A DNA stretch of 9,509 nt from Alphaproteobacteria bacterium (GCA_005884465.1 VAZH01000111.1:1-9509); one strand, 5' to 3'; counted from the stretch's first letter, positions 1 through 7,095 are shown. Notes: a model not told the origin generated them from the sequence alone. Program-made: numbers and translations.

Positions 1-206
1 GGTGCTCTGTTGGGACGTCCCGACCCGAAAAGCTACGTAAAAAAAACTCTGCGCTAACGGATCTATGAAGAGGTCGTGCGCCTGATCGTTTCCGGTGAAT
101 TGCCGAGCGGCGGATGGGTGGACGAGAAGCGGGTGATCGACAGCTGCGGGGGAGTCGGACCTCGTTTCGCGACAGAAATGCGGCCATGCCAACCAATGTA
201 AATTAG
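1..206 (+). pseudogene. Decayed GntR-family regulator fragment (left end outside window)
   Basis: Reading from base 1, the plus strand gives a stretch resembling the N-terminal winged-helix region of GntR regulators: residues RIYEEVVRLIVSGELPSGG followed by WVDEKRV (58-138). GntR proteins typically show a similar 'ILSGELPPGxxLxExxLA' pattern here. The frame is broken twice. An in-frame TAA lies at 55-57, where CAA (Gln) would fit, and the recognition-helix part (SRTSFRD, compare the family's SRTPxRE) appears only in another frame from about 144, which ends at TAG 204-206. The original frame ends at TAA 199-201. No effector-binding domain follows, so this is a non-functional remnant. The family call rests on pattern recognition of a short stretch and could be wrong. 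A sequencing error could explain one break but hardly both plus the missing C-terminal half. Confidence 0.5.
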
Positions 207-641
207 TCATCGAGGGTCTCCACGTCGTTGCCGCCACGGATCAGCGCTTCTGATAGTCAGACTCTCGTTCGAATCCTGATGTTCCCGGACGTCCGAATAT
301 TGAGCCCTCTCCATTACGAAAGGGTCTGTCGTGCGTGCGCATCTGGAGTCCAGCTTGATTTAATGGCGACACATCATCAGCTGCCATGCGGAATATTAGT
401 TCCGAAATAGAATGCATGCGATGCATAATTGGAAAGGCAGCGACAGCCCCCGCCGTTGCCAGCCGCATTCTGTGGCGCGGCTCGCGAGCGCGCTGGCTTG
501 CAGACATATCATTCGAAAGCCCAGCTGCCAGCGACAATCTCCACGGGCTATCCTCTTGAAATCGCAGCCGCAAGAGTTCGCCTTCCGAACCTGAGTGCCA
601 GACCGGGAGCTGGAGCCGCGGTTGGCGATTGCTGGAAACGC
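207..641. other. Gene-free stretch
   Basis: I see no convincing gene here. Short open frames exist on both strands, but none has a good ribosome binding site together with a recognisable protein, and they overlap one another. A double ATGCAT (412-417 and 421-426) and a weak relative of the cluster palindrome (AGTTCC-N5-AGAATG, 398-414) are the only small structures noted. The stretch probably combines the remains of the decayed regulator with upstream DNA of the binding-protein promoter. Confidence 0.5.
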
Positions 642-670
642 TTGACTAGTTCTAAAAAAGAACTGTAGTT
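642..670 (+). promoter_or_regulatory. Palindromic promoter/operator of the binding protein-ligase unit
   Basis: A -35 element TTGACT (642-647) is followed immediately by the perfect inverted repeat AGTTCT-AAAAA-AGAACT (648-664). A weak -10 follows, either TGTAGT (664-669, 16-base spacer) or GTAGTT (665-670, 17-base spacer). A protein bound to the palindrome would sit squarely between the promoter boxes, which is a classic repressor arrangement. Bases 642-669 are identical to 7992-8019 upstream of the second acyl-CoA ligase. The leader to the ATG at 771 would be about 95 bases. The likely binder is the HxlR-type regulator encoded at 4206-3715. That assignment is an inference from position and from the presence of related sites at the other promoters. 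Confidence 0.7.
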
Positions 671-770
671 TGCTGGGGAAGACGGCCGGTCGCAAGGGCC
701 GCGGCAGCCGGGTTCGGTGCCGTATAAGCACGACAGAGAGCAGACCCGCGTTTCCACACAGGAGGAAGTC

Positions 771-1976
771 ATGTTCGGGAAATTCAAACTTGCATCCGCG
801 CTGGCGCTGATGCTCGCGCTATCTGCACCGGCGTTCGCCGCCGATCCACCGGGCGTTACAGCCACCGAAATCAAGATCGGAGGCGTCTTTCCGTTCAGTG
901 GCCCGGCGTCATCGATCGGCCTCGTCGGCAAAGGGGTTCTTGCCTACGTTCAATCCGTCAACGATCGCGGCGGCATCAACGGCCGCAAGATCACCTATAT
1001 TGCGATGGACGACGCCTATAGCCCGCCGAAAGCGGTGGAGCATGTCCGCAAGCTGGTGGAGAGCGATGAGGTCGCGTTCATTTTCGGCCAGCTCGGCACG
1101 CCGGGAAATACCGCATCGGCCAAATACCTGGCGCTGAAAGGCGTTCCAACTATCGCCATCGTCAGCGGATCGAACAAGTTCACCAATGTCGCGGATTACC
1201 CGCTGACGACGACGGGACTGGTCAGCTTCGACACCGAAGGAAAAATCTACGCCAAGTATCTGACCAGGGCATTGCCGAACGCGAAATACGCCATCCTTTA
1301 TCAGAACGATGATCTCGGCAAGGATTACGTCAACGCCTTCAAGTCATTCCTGAAGAGCGATTTCGACAAGAAGGTGGTAACGGCGGCCTACGAGATCACC
1401 GATCCGACCGTCGACTCGCAGGTTGTAACTCTGAAGAGTTCTGGCGCCGAAGCGCTGCTGGTTGCCGGCACGCCGAAATTCTCGGCGCAGGCGATTCGCA
1501 AGGTGGCCGAGATCGGATGGAAGCCGATGCTGATCGTCAATTTTCCATCGAGCTCGGTATCGGCAACCCTGAAGCCTGCCGGCCTTGATAATGCCGTTGG
1601 CGTGATCGTTGGGACCTTCAACAAGGACCCGACCGATTCGAAATGGAATGGCGATGCCGGCATGAAGGCCTATCGCACGTTCTTCGAGAAGTATCTGCCG
1701 GGGTCTGATGTCGGAGATACCAACTATCTGACCGGCTATCAGCAGGGTCTGATCCTCGAGCAAATCCTCAAGCAGTGCGGCAACGATCTGTCCCGTGAAA
1801 ATATCGTCAAGCAGGCCAAAAGCCTGAAGGATCTGGTGCTTCCGACCTCGATGCCGGGCATCTCGATCAATACCAGCGCGACCAGCAACATGATCTGGAC
1901 GCAACTGCAGCTGCAACGCTGGAGCGGCAGCAATTGGGAGCAGTTCGGCGAAGTGCTCGACGTGAGGTCCGAGTGA
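771..1976 (+). CDS. ABC transporter substrate-binding protein, branched-chain amino acid (Liv) type
   Basis: A 401-residue periplasmic ligand-capture protein of the type I periplasmic-binding fold (Peripla_BP_6, LivJ/LivK-like), which would deliver a small ligand to a Liv-type ABC importer. ATG 771 is chosen over the in-frame GTG 717 because AGGAGG (760-765) is correctly spaced before it and the protein then begins with a clear signal peptide: a basic N-terminus, a hydrophobic core (residues 8-19) and the cleavage motif AFA before ADPPG, at about residue 23. The mature protein opens with the family's typical strand and loop, IKIGGVFPFSGPAS. In alphaproteobacteria, members next to CoA ligases often bind aromatic or other carboxylates rather than amino acids. 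No permease or ATPase gene lies in the window, so partners must be encoded elsewhere. It is the first gene after the palindromic promoter, and the acyl-CoA ligase follows 99 bases later with no obvious promoter or terminator between. The fold is certain; the ligand is unknown. Confidence 0.9.
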   Translation: MFGKFKLASALALMLALSAPAFAADPPGVTATEIKIGGVFPFSGPASSIGLVGKGVLAYVQSVNDRGGINGRKITYIAMDDAYSPPKAVEHVRKLVESDEVAFIFGQLGTPGNTASAKYLALKGVPTIAIVSGSNKFTNVADYPLTTTGLVSFDTEGKIYAKYLTRALPNAKYAILYQNDDLGKDYVNAFKSFLKSDFDKKVVTAAYEITDPTVDSQVVTLKSSGAEALLVAGTPKFSAQAIRKVAEIGWKPMLIVNFPSSSVSATLKPAGLDNAVGVIVGTFNKDPTDSKWNGDAGMKAYRTFFEKYLPGSDVGDTNYLTGYQQGLILEQILKQCGNDLSRENIVKQAKSLKDLVLPTSMPGISINTSATSNMIWTQLQLQRWSGSNWEQFGEVLDVRSE

Positions 1977-2075
1977 CGCCGGTGTTGGCGCGATACACTT
2001 ACGGTACTGGAAACGGCATTGGTTGTGCGCATCCGCCGGAATATTCGACGCCGGCGAATTTGAAGGAGCGAATCT

Positions 2076-3704
2076 GTGAAGGGCTTAATGCAAAATCAGC
2101 CGCTGTTGCTGTCGTCGCTTCTGCAACACGCCGATCGGTTTCACGGCAGAACCGAGATCGTGTCTCGCACCGTCGAAGGTCCAATCCATCGATACAGCTA
2201 TCAGGACGCTGCGCGCCGTGCGCGCAAGCTGGCCGATGCGCTGTGGCGCTGGGGTGTCGGGCCAGGCGACCGGGTTGCGACGCTTGCCTGGAATAATTAT
2301 CGGCACTTCGAGATTGAACATGGCGTCACCGGCCTTGGGGCGGTCTGGCACGCGATTAATCCGCGATTGATTGCGGCCCAGATTTCCTACATTGCCAATC
2401 ATGCTGAAGACAAAGTGGTGTTTTTCGAGAGCTCTTTTCTGCCGATGGTGGAGAAGCTCGCACCGGAACTTCCTACCGTCGGCCTCTTCGTCCTGATGGT
2501 GGAGAGGGCGGCGATGCCGGCGACGAGCATCCCGAATATCCAATGCTATGAGGATTTTCTGGATAACGGCGACGAGAATTTCCAGTGGCCGGTGTTCGAT
2601 GAGCTGTCGGCCTCCTCGCTGTTCTATACGTCGGGCACGACCGGTAACCCGAAAGGCGTGCTCTACTCGCACCGTTCCGACGTGCTGCATTGCCTCTCCA
2701 TCAGCGGCGCCTATTCCCTGGGTTTTACCGCGCTGGATACGATCCTGCCGATGACGCCGATGTTCCATGCCAATGGGGCGTGGGGCTTTACGCATGCAGC
2801 TCCAATGGTCGGCGCGAAGCTGGTGCTGCCGGGGCCGAAGATGGATGCCGCAAGCATTGCCGAGCTGATTGAGGCGGAAGGTGTGACCGTCGCGGCCGGT
2901 GTCCCGACGCTGTACGGAAAGTTGTTGCAGCATTTCGAAACGCAAGGCCATGGCGCCGGAACGCTCGAGCGGATCGTGATCGCAGGCTCGGCGCCGGCAC
3001 CGAGCATGATCGAGGGTTTTGAGCGCCTCGGCGTCTCGGTGAAGCACGTCTGGGGCATGACCGAAACCAGCCCTTGCGGGACCTCGCCGCAGCCGTCGCG
3101 AAACACTGCAAAACTGTCACCGCAGCATCAGCTTCGCCGCAAGATCTCTCAGGGCCAGCCGATCTACGGCGTCGATGTCAAGATTGCCGACGAGGAGGGC
3201 CGCGAAATCCGGCGTGACGGCAAGTCAAGCGGCAGGTTCATGGTCCGCGGCCCCTGGGTCATCAGCGGTTACTACCGCGAGGAGAAACCGCTGCTGGAGG
3301 ATGGATGGTTCGATACCGGCGACCTCGCCACGATCGACGGCGAAAACTATATCCAGCTTACCGATCGCGCAAAGGACGTCATCAAATCAGGCGGCGAGTG
3401 GATCAGCTCGATAGATATCGAGAATCTGGCGATGGGCTGTCCGGGTGTCGCCGAGGCCGCGGTGATTGGCATTCCGCACCAGCATTGGGAGGAGCGGCCG
3501 CTGCTTGTCGTTGTGCCCACCGCTTCCAATGCGGCAACGGCAAGATCGATCGTCGCCTTTCTCGAAGGCAAGATCGCCAAATGGTGGATCCCGGACGATA
3601 TCGTCTTCGTCGATGCGTTGACATACGGCGCAACCGGCAAGGTACAGAAGATGGAATTGCGCCACCGTTTCGCTCGCCACTACTCGTCACGGATGACCGC
3701 CTGA
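2076..3704 (+). CDS. AMP-forming acyl-CoA ligase (AlkK/medium- to long-chain-like)
   Basis: A 542-residue ATP-dependent acid-CoA ligase of the ANL (adenylate-forming) superfamily. It activates a carboxylic acid through an acyl-AMP to the CoA thioester in the cytoplasm. GTG 2076 is preceded by AAGGAG (2063-2068) at 7 bases. A later in-frame ATG at 2088 is less well placed. Visible core motifs, in order, are the P-loop YTSGTTGNPKG (184-194), PMFHANGAWGF (228-238), VWGMTE (325-330), GWFDTGDLA (410-418), the hinge DRAKDVIKSGGEWIS (430-444), and the C-terminal catalytic Lys522 in GATGKVQKMELR. The KSGGEWIS hinge and HANGAW segment resemble the AlkK-type fatty acyl-CoA ligases, and the length is normal for that group. 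The gene is complete and all catalytic motifs are intact. It ends 10 bases before the convergent regulator gene. It probably shares a transcript with the binding protein, suggesting it activates the imported ligand. The exact acyl substrate cannot be determined. Confidence 0.92.
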   Translation: MKGLMQNQPLLLSSLLQHADRFHGRTEIVSRTVEGPIHRYSYQDAARRARKLADALWRWGVGPGDRVATLAWNNYRHFEIEHGVTGLGAVWHAINPRLIAAQISYIANHAEDKVVFFESSFLPMVEKLAPELPTVGLFVLMVERAAMPATSIPNIQCYEDFLDNGDENFQWPVFDELSASSLFYTSGTTGNPKGVLYSHRSDVLHCLSISGAYSLGFTALDTILPMTPMFHANGAWGFTHAAPMVGAKLVLPGPKMDAASIAELIEAEGVTVAAGVPTLYGKLLQHFETQGHGAGTLERIVIAGSAPAPSMIEGFERLGVSVKHVWGMTETSPCGTSPQPSRNTAKLSPQHQLRRKISQGQPIYGVDVKIADEEGREIRRDGKSSGRFMVRGPWVISGYYREEKPLLEDGWFDTGDLATIDGENYIQLTDRAKDVIKSGGEWISSIDIENLAMGCPGVAEAAVIGIPHQHWEERPLLVVVPTASNAATARSIVAFLEGKIAKWWIPDDIVFVDALTYGATGKVQKMELRHRFARHYSSRMTA

Positions 3705-3714
3705 CAGCCTTGCC

Positions 3715-4206
3715 TTATCGGACCTTTTCAGCCTTCAAGGAAGCGACAGCCGGCTGGCGCGCGCCGGGCCCGGGATGCACGTGGACTTGCTTGGCGGCAA
3801 GCGGTTCGCCGCATTCGGAGCAAACCATGACGGGATCGAACAGTTTGCCGCAGTTCTGATGTTCATGAAGCATGGGCCGGCCGCGGGAGTCGACCATATG
3901 CACGTCGCCCCAGTGGACGATGGCCATGATCACCGGATAAAGGTCGAGGCCTTTTTGGGTCAGGATGTACTCGTATCGCTTGGGCGATTCCTGATAGGGG
4001 ATCCGGCGCAGGACCCCGAGCCGAACCAGCTTCTTAAGCCGCTCGGCCAGCAAATGCCGGGTGATCCCCAACACCGATTGAAACGCTTCAAACCGCCGCT
4101 TGCGCAGGAAGCATTCGCGTAAGATCAACAAGCTCCAGCGGTCGCCGATCACGGCAACGGTGCGGGCCAACGAACACGGCTGTTCTTCAAGCTCGTCCCA
4201 TTTCAT
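3715..4206 (-). CDS. HxlR-family winged-helix transcriptional regulator with a Cys-rich tail
   Basis: A 163-residue DNA-binding regulator. Residues 11-100 form the HxlR winged helix: the conserved Cys11 in PCSLARTVAVIGDRWSLLILR, the recognition-helix region LGITRHLLAERLKKLVRLGVL (46-66), the wing YQESPKRYEYILTQKG (71-86), and the end of the domain at DLYPVIMAIVHWG. The tail carries C119, C129 and C132 (VCSECGEPL) with H114 and H116, an arrangement that could bind a metal; similar tails occur in Rhizobiales homologues. HxlR proteins usually act as dimers on palindromes and often respond through the N-terminal cysteine to electrophiles or oxidants, or to pathway intermediates. ATG 4206 has GAGGGA upstream (4214-4219 on the plus strand). 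The gene is divergent from the isomerase-transferase unit and sits centrally in the cluster, so it is the prime candidate for the palindromes at 648, 4356, 7856 and 7998. Family assignment is firm; the target assignment is inferred. Confidence 0.92.
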   Translation of the reverse strand: MKWDELEEQPCSLARTVAVIGDRWSLLILRECFLRKRRFEAFQSVLGITRHLLAERLKKLVRLGVLRRIPYQESPKRYEYILTQKGLDLYPVIMAIVHWGDVHMVDSRGRPMLHEHQNCGKLFDPVMVCSECGEPLAAKQVHVHPGPGARQPAVASLKAEKVR

Positions 4207-4261
4207 AATTCAGTCCCTCGTCCAGCCCGCAGGCATTAGGCTCGATTCGAGCTCACCTTCC

Positions 4262-4298
4262 AGTACTACATTCTAAATAGGCACTGACGGTGAGACAA
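4262..4298 (-). promoter_or_regulatory. Probable promoter of the HxlR regulator gene
   Basis: On the minus strand, TTGTCT (4298-4293) and TAGAAT (4275-4270) are separated by exactly 17 bases, a good sigma-70-type pair and the best -10 match in the window. AGTACT (4262-4267) lies just downstream of the -10, near the expected transcription start. It equals one half of the site in front of the SDR gene (7867-7872), but the partner half here is poor, so autoregulation is only a possibility. The leader to ATG 4206 would be about 55-60 bases. Confidence 0.5.
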
Positions 4299-4329
4299 CC
4301 ACCCATTTCGTCCTGCAAGCTCTAAACAG

Positions 4330-4343
4330 TGGCAAAAGTGCCA
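4330..4343. promoter_or_regulatory. Inverted repeat TGGCA-N4-TGCCA in the divergent intergenic region
   Basis: A perfect 5-base inverted repeat with a 4-base centre lies between the regulator and the isomerase gene, ending 7 bases upstream of the TTGACA at 4351. It differs from the AGTTCT palindrome, so if it is functional a second protein would bind it. Its place just upstream of the -35 suits an activator. A repeat this short could occur by chance. Confidence 0.25.
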
Positions 4344-4350
4344 TTTGGAA

Positions 4351-4381
4351 TTGACAGTTCAATTTTAGAACTTTAAGTTCT
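4351..4381 (+). promoter_or_regulatory. Palindromic promoter/operator of the isomerase-CoA-transferase unit
   Basis: A consensus -35 TTGACA (4351-4356) overlaps AGTTCA-ATTTT-AGAACT (4356-4372), the cluster palindrome with one mismatch. A further half-site AGTTCT (4376-4381) makes a second inverted pair with the middle one, AGAACT-TTA-AGTTCT. The -10 is weak; TAAGTT (4374-4379) is 17 bases from the -35. The three half-sites cover the core promoter, which fits repression with the possibility of cooperative binding. The regulator gene is transcribed away from this region, about 145 bases upstream. Confidence 0.6.
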
Positions 4382-4446
4382 ACCGGTCAACGGCATGAAC
4401 TTCAGCGTCGTCGACAGCATAACACCCGCCTTAGAGGAGAAGTCCG

Positions 4447-5085
4447 GTGGCAAGCCCCTTGAAAGTCGAGTTCCAGTTCGATTTCGGCAGCCCGAATGCC
4501 TACCTGGCGGAAATCGCCATTCCGGCCATTGAAAAGCGTACCGGGGTGAAGTTCGAATATGTTCCGGTGCTGCTCGGTGGAATTTACAAGGCGACCAACA
4601 ACATGTCGCCGTTCGAGTCGCTCCGCGGGATCAAGAACAAGCCCGAATATCAAGCGCTGGAAACCCAGCGCTTTCTTCGCCGCCACAACATTACGAAGTT
4701 CAAGCCGAATCCGTTCTTTCCGGTCAATACGCTGATGCTGATGCGTGGCGTCGTGGCGGCCCAGTTCGAGAGTATGTTCGAGCCCTATTTCCGCGCCGCC
4801 TATCATCACATGTGGGTTGAGCCGAAGAAGATGGATGATCTCGAAGTCTTCCGGAACGCTTTCATTTCATCCGGCATCGACATCGACAGCCTGATTGCCC
4901 GCGCGCAGCAGGACGACGTCAAGAAAAAGCTGATCGAAAACACTACCGACGCGGTCAATCGCGGGGCCTTTGGCTCGCCGACATTCTTCGTCGGTCAGGA
5001 AATGTTCTTTGGCAAGGATCAACTGCGTGATGTAGAAGAATCGGTCATCGAGCAGACGGCAGCCGTCCGGTCCAAGATCGCCTAA
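4447..5085 (+). CDS. 2-hydroxychromene-2-carboxylate isomerase-like protein (kappa GST/DsbA fold)
   Basis: A 212-residue member of the DsbA-like thioredoxin-fold family that includes NahD (2-hydroxychromene-2-carboxylate isomerase of naphthalene breakdown) and kappa-class glutathione transferases. GTG 4447 is preceded by GAGGAG (4434-4439) at 7 bases. The N-terminal strand and turn FQFDFGSPNAYLAE contains Ser15, at the position where these enzymes place the residue that holds the glutathione sulphur. There is no CxxC, so this is not a disulphide oxidoreductase. The C-terminal NRGAFGSPTFFVGQEMFFGKDQL (171-193) holds the typical cis-proline (Pro178) and closing strands. Length is normal for the family. 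Related proteins act in glutathione-dependent isomerisation of aromatic or polycyclic breakdown intermediates, but many paralogues have unknown substrates. It is the first gene behind the palindromic promoter at 4351. Family is confident; NahD activity itself is not shown. Confidence 0.87.
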   Translation: MASPLKVEFQFDFGSPNAYLAEIAIPAIEKRTGVKFEYVPVLLGGIYKATNNMSPFESLRGIKNKPEYQALETQRFLRRHNITKFKPNPFFPVNTLMLMRGVVAAQFESMFEPYFRAAYHHMWVEPKKMDDLEVFRNAFISSGIDIDSLIARAQQDDVKKKLIENTTDAVNRGAFGSPTFFVGQEMFFGKDQLRDVEESVIEQTAAVRSKIA

Positions 5086-5194
5086 AAAGCATCGATTGGG
5101 CCCGGACGGAAAATCGCTGGAACGGCTGGAACCAGCGGCCGAATAAGGCAAGATGGTCGAGCCGACCGCTCGCAAGACAACATAGGGAAGCGTC

Positions 5195-6394
5195 ATGTCA
5201 GGGCCACTCAAGGGCGTCCGCGTGCTGGATTTGACCGGTGTGGTGTCAGGACCGTTCGCGACCATGTTCCTCGCCGACCAGGGCGCCGACGTGCTCAAGA
5301 TCGAGCCGATCGGCGGTGACATCACGCGCCGCAGCCGCGCCACCATCGACAAGGCCGGCGAGTTCTCCGCGCTGTTCATCTCCTCGAACCGGGGCAAGCG
5401 CTCGCTGTCGATCGATATCAAAAGCGAAATTGGCCGCGAAGTTCTGGCCAAGCTCGTGGCGCAAGCCGACGTGCTGGTGCAGAATTTTCGTCCCGGCACC
5501 ATGGAGCGGCTCGGCCTCGGGCCCGGCGAATTGCGCAAGCGCCATCCGCGCCTGATCTATGTATCGATCAGCGGCGTCGGCGAGACCGGACCCTATGTCA
5601 AGAAGCGCGTCTACGATCCGATTATTCAGGGGTTGTCCGGCTTCGCCGATATCCAGTCACAGCCGGTGACCAACCGGCCGCAGATGATCCGCACCATCGT
5701 TTGCGACAAGACCACCGCGGTATTCACCGCGCAGGCGGTATCATCGGCGCTCTACGCCCGGGAAAAGACCGGGCAGGGCGATCACATTCAAGTGGCGATG
5801 CTCGATGCCATGATCTCGTATCTATGGCCGGAAGGCATGATGCAGTACACGGTGATCGGAGCCGAAGCGGCCGCTGCCGATCCGAACGACCGGCCTGATC
5901 TCGTGTTCAAGACCAGCGACGGCTACCTCACTGCCGGCACCATTTCGGATTCCGAATGGCAGGGTTTTTGCAGAGCTTCCGGCGATCCCGAGCTTGCCAA
6001 GGATCCGCGCTTCGCGACGCCCGCGGCGCGCTCGGTCAATGCCACCGCGCGGATCAACAAGATGGCCGAGTACATCGCTCTGCATACCACCGCCGAGTGG
6101 CTGGAACGGCTCGACGCCGCCGACGTTCCCTGCGCGCCGATCCTGCGCCGCGGCGAGATCATCCATAACGAGCAGGTGGTGGCGCGCGACATCATCGCCG
6201 AGTTCGATCAGCCGATGGTCGGACGGGTGCGGCAGCCGAAGCCGGCGGCACGGTTCGACGTCAACGAAGCGGCAATCGGCGGTCCCGCGCCACGGGTCGG
6301 CGAGCATTCCCACGAGGTTCTTCGCGAGCTCGGCTACAGCGATGGCGCCATCGACAGGATGATCGCGGACAAAGCGGTGCGGATGGCCGGATAG
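5195..6394 (+). CDS. CaiB/BaiF family III CoA-transferase
   Basis: A 399-residue cytoplasmic enzyme that moves CoA from one acyl-CoA to a free acid, usually as an interlocked dimer. ATG 5195 has AGGGAAG (5184-5190) upstream. The N-terminus, GPLKGVRVLDLTGVVSGPFA with the following FLADQGADVLKIE, is diagnostic of the family, as are VLVQNFRPGTMERLGLG (93-109) and the GDHIQVAMLDA segment. The catalytic aspartate is present as Asp171 in TIVCDKTT, matching Asp169 of formyl-CoA transferase. The length is full and the gene intact. It follows the isomerase-like gene after 109 bases and probably shares its promoter at 4351; no strong internal promoter was seen. It ends 22 bases from the convergent GST gene. 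In this cluster it provides a second, ATP-free route to a CoA thioester, perhaps recycling CoA from a product. Donor and acceptor acids are unknown. Confidence 0.93.
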   Translation: MSGPLKGVRVLDLTGVVSGPFATMFLADQGADVLKIEPIGGDITRRSRATIDKAGEFSALFISSNRGKRSLSIDIKSEIGREVLAKLVAQADVLVQNFRPGTMERLGLGPGELRKRHPRLIYVSISGVGETGPYVKKRVYDPIIQGLSGFADIQSQPVTNRPQMIRTIVCDKTTAVFTAQAVSSALYAREKTGQGDHIQVAMLDAMISYLWPEGMMQYTVIGAEAAAADPNDRPDLVFKTSDGYLTAGTISDSEWQGFCRASGDPELAKDPRFATPAARSVNATARINKMAEYIALHTTAEWLERLDAADVPCAPILRRGEIIHNEQVVARDIIAEFDQPMVGRVRQPKPAARFDVNEAAIGGPAPRVGEHSHEVLRELGYSDGAIDRMIADKAVRMAG

Positions 6395-6416
6395 GCCGAA
6401 CTGAACGAGCGCATTT

Positions 6417-7094
6417 TCAGGCCGGACGCTGCACCGGCTCGCCTGCCGCCGGCGGAACGTTGGCCGCGGTGCCGCGCTGGTAGCCCGGCCTTTGCTTGAT
6501 GCGCTGGAGATAGGGATAGGCATTGTCGCAAATGCCGACGCCGTAGGCGATCGCCCATTCGAGACACGTGGTCAGCAGGATATCGGCGCTGTTGAAGCGG
6601 TCGCCCATCAGATAGGTGCGGCCGTCGGCGAGCGCGACTTCGACGTGACGCAATTGTTGACGGAAGTACTTGCCCGCCTGGGCGACGACATCAGGTGCAA
6701 CCCCATAGATATGTCCCAACGCGTCGGCTCGGTGACGGCGCATGACATAGAGGCTGGTTGAATCCAGTTCGGTGACGGTGAAGAAACACCATTCCAGCCA
6801 AGCGGCGTAGTCGCGCTGGGTTTCCGGGATCAGCGCGCGTTCCGGGGTCGAATAGGTTCGCGACAGATAGGCGACGATGGCGGCGCTTTCGCCGATGCAG
6901 AAATCGCCGTCCTGCAGCAGTGGGATCTTCTGACGAGGATTGAGCGCGGTATATTCGGCGGTCTTGGTCTCGCCGGTCCTCGGGCCTATCGGACGCGTTT
7001 CATAAGCCAATCCCAATTCGTGCATCGCCCAGTGCGGACGGACCGTACGGCTCGTTCCAACGCCCCACAGGACCAAGTTCGGTGCTTCGCCCAT
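6417..7094 (-). CDS. Cytosolic glutathione S-transferase
   Basis: A 225-residue soluble GST. ATG 7094 is chosen because the stop codon of the SDR gene upstream lies one base before it (TGA-C-ATG), a typical translational coupling; an in-frame start at 7184 would lie well inside the SDR gene and would add a non-homologous tail. Residues 6-80 form the thioredoxin-fold domain: LVLWGVGTSRTVRPHWAM with Ser15 or Thr14 as candidate thiolate-activating residues, the cis-proline in KIPLL (Pro58), and the glutathione-binding Glu69-Ser70 in GESAAIVAYL. Residues 90-205 form the helical domain, with GDRFNSADILL (164-173) matching the conserved core near the end. The role could be conjugation, isomerisation, thioether cleavage or detoxification of an electrophilic intermediate. 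Its pairing with an SDR and the nearby kappa-like isomerase suggests a glutathione-dependent step in the pathway. Class and substrate are not assigned. Confidence 0.88.
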   Translation of the reverse strand: MGEAPNLVLWGVGTSRTVRPHWAMHELGLAYETRPIGPRTGETKTAEYTALNPRQKIPLLQDGDFCIGESAAIVAYLSRTYSTPERALIPETQRDYAAWLEWCFFTVTELDSTSLYVMRRHRADALGHIYGVAPDVVAQAGKYFRQQLRHVEVALADGRTYLMGDRFNSADILLTTCLEWAIAYGVGICDNAYPYLQRIKQRPGYQRGTAANVPPAAGEPVQRPA

Positions 7095-7095
7095 G

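Noticed and set aside
412..426. Double ATGCAT
   Set aside because: Two self-complementary hexamers three bases apart have no linked gene or further copies in the window.
241..931. Overlapping minus-strand open frames (573-241, 731-396, 931-548)
   Set aside because: They overlap each other and the well-supported promoter and signal-peptide region of the binding-protein gene. Their translations are low-complexity and resemble no family, and no convincing ribosome binding site precedes them.
2043..2059. ATTCG-N7-CGAAT inverted repeat before the first ligase
   Set aside because: It is short, unrelated to the AGTTCT palindrome, and there are no promoter boxes around it. Chance is likely.
2085..3047. 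320-codon open frame opposite the first acyl-CoA ligase
   Set aside because: The Arg/His-rich translation is typical of antisense frames in GC-rich coding DNA. The plus strand carries all the ligase motifs.
4330..4346. Sigma-54 promoter at the TGGCA repeat
   Set aside because: The GG and GC dinucleotides are 9 bases apart, where the -24/-12 promoter needs 12.
5124..5136. GCTGG-AA-CCAGC inverted repeat between isomerase and CoA-transferase genes
   Set aside because: The loop is only two bases and no T-run follows, so it does not look like an intrinsic terminator.
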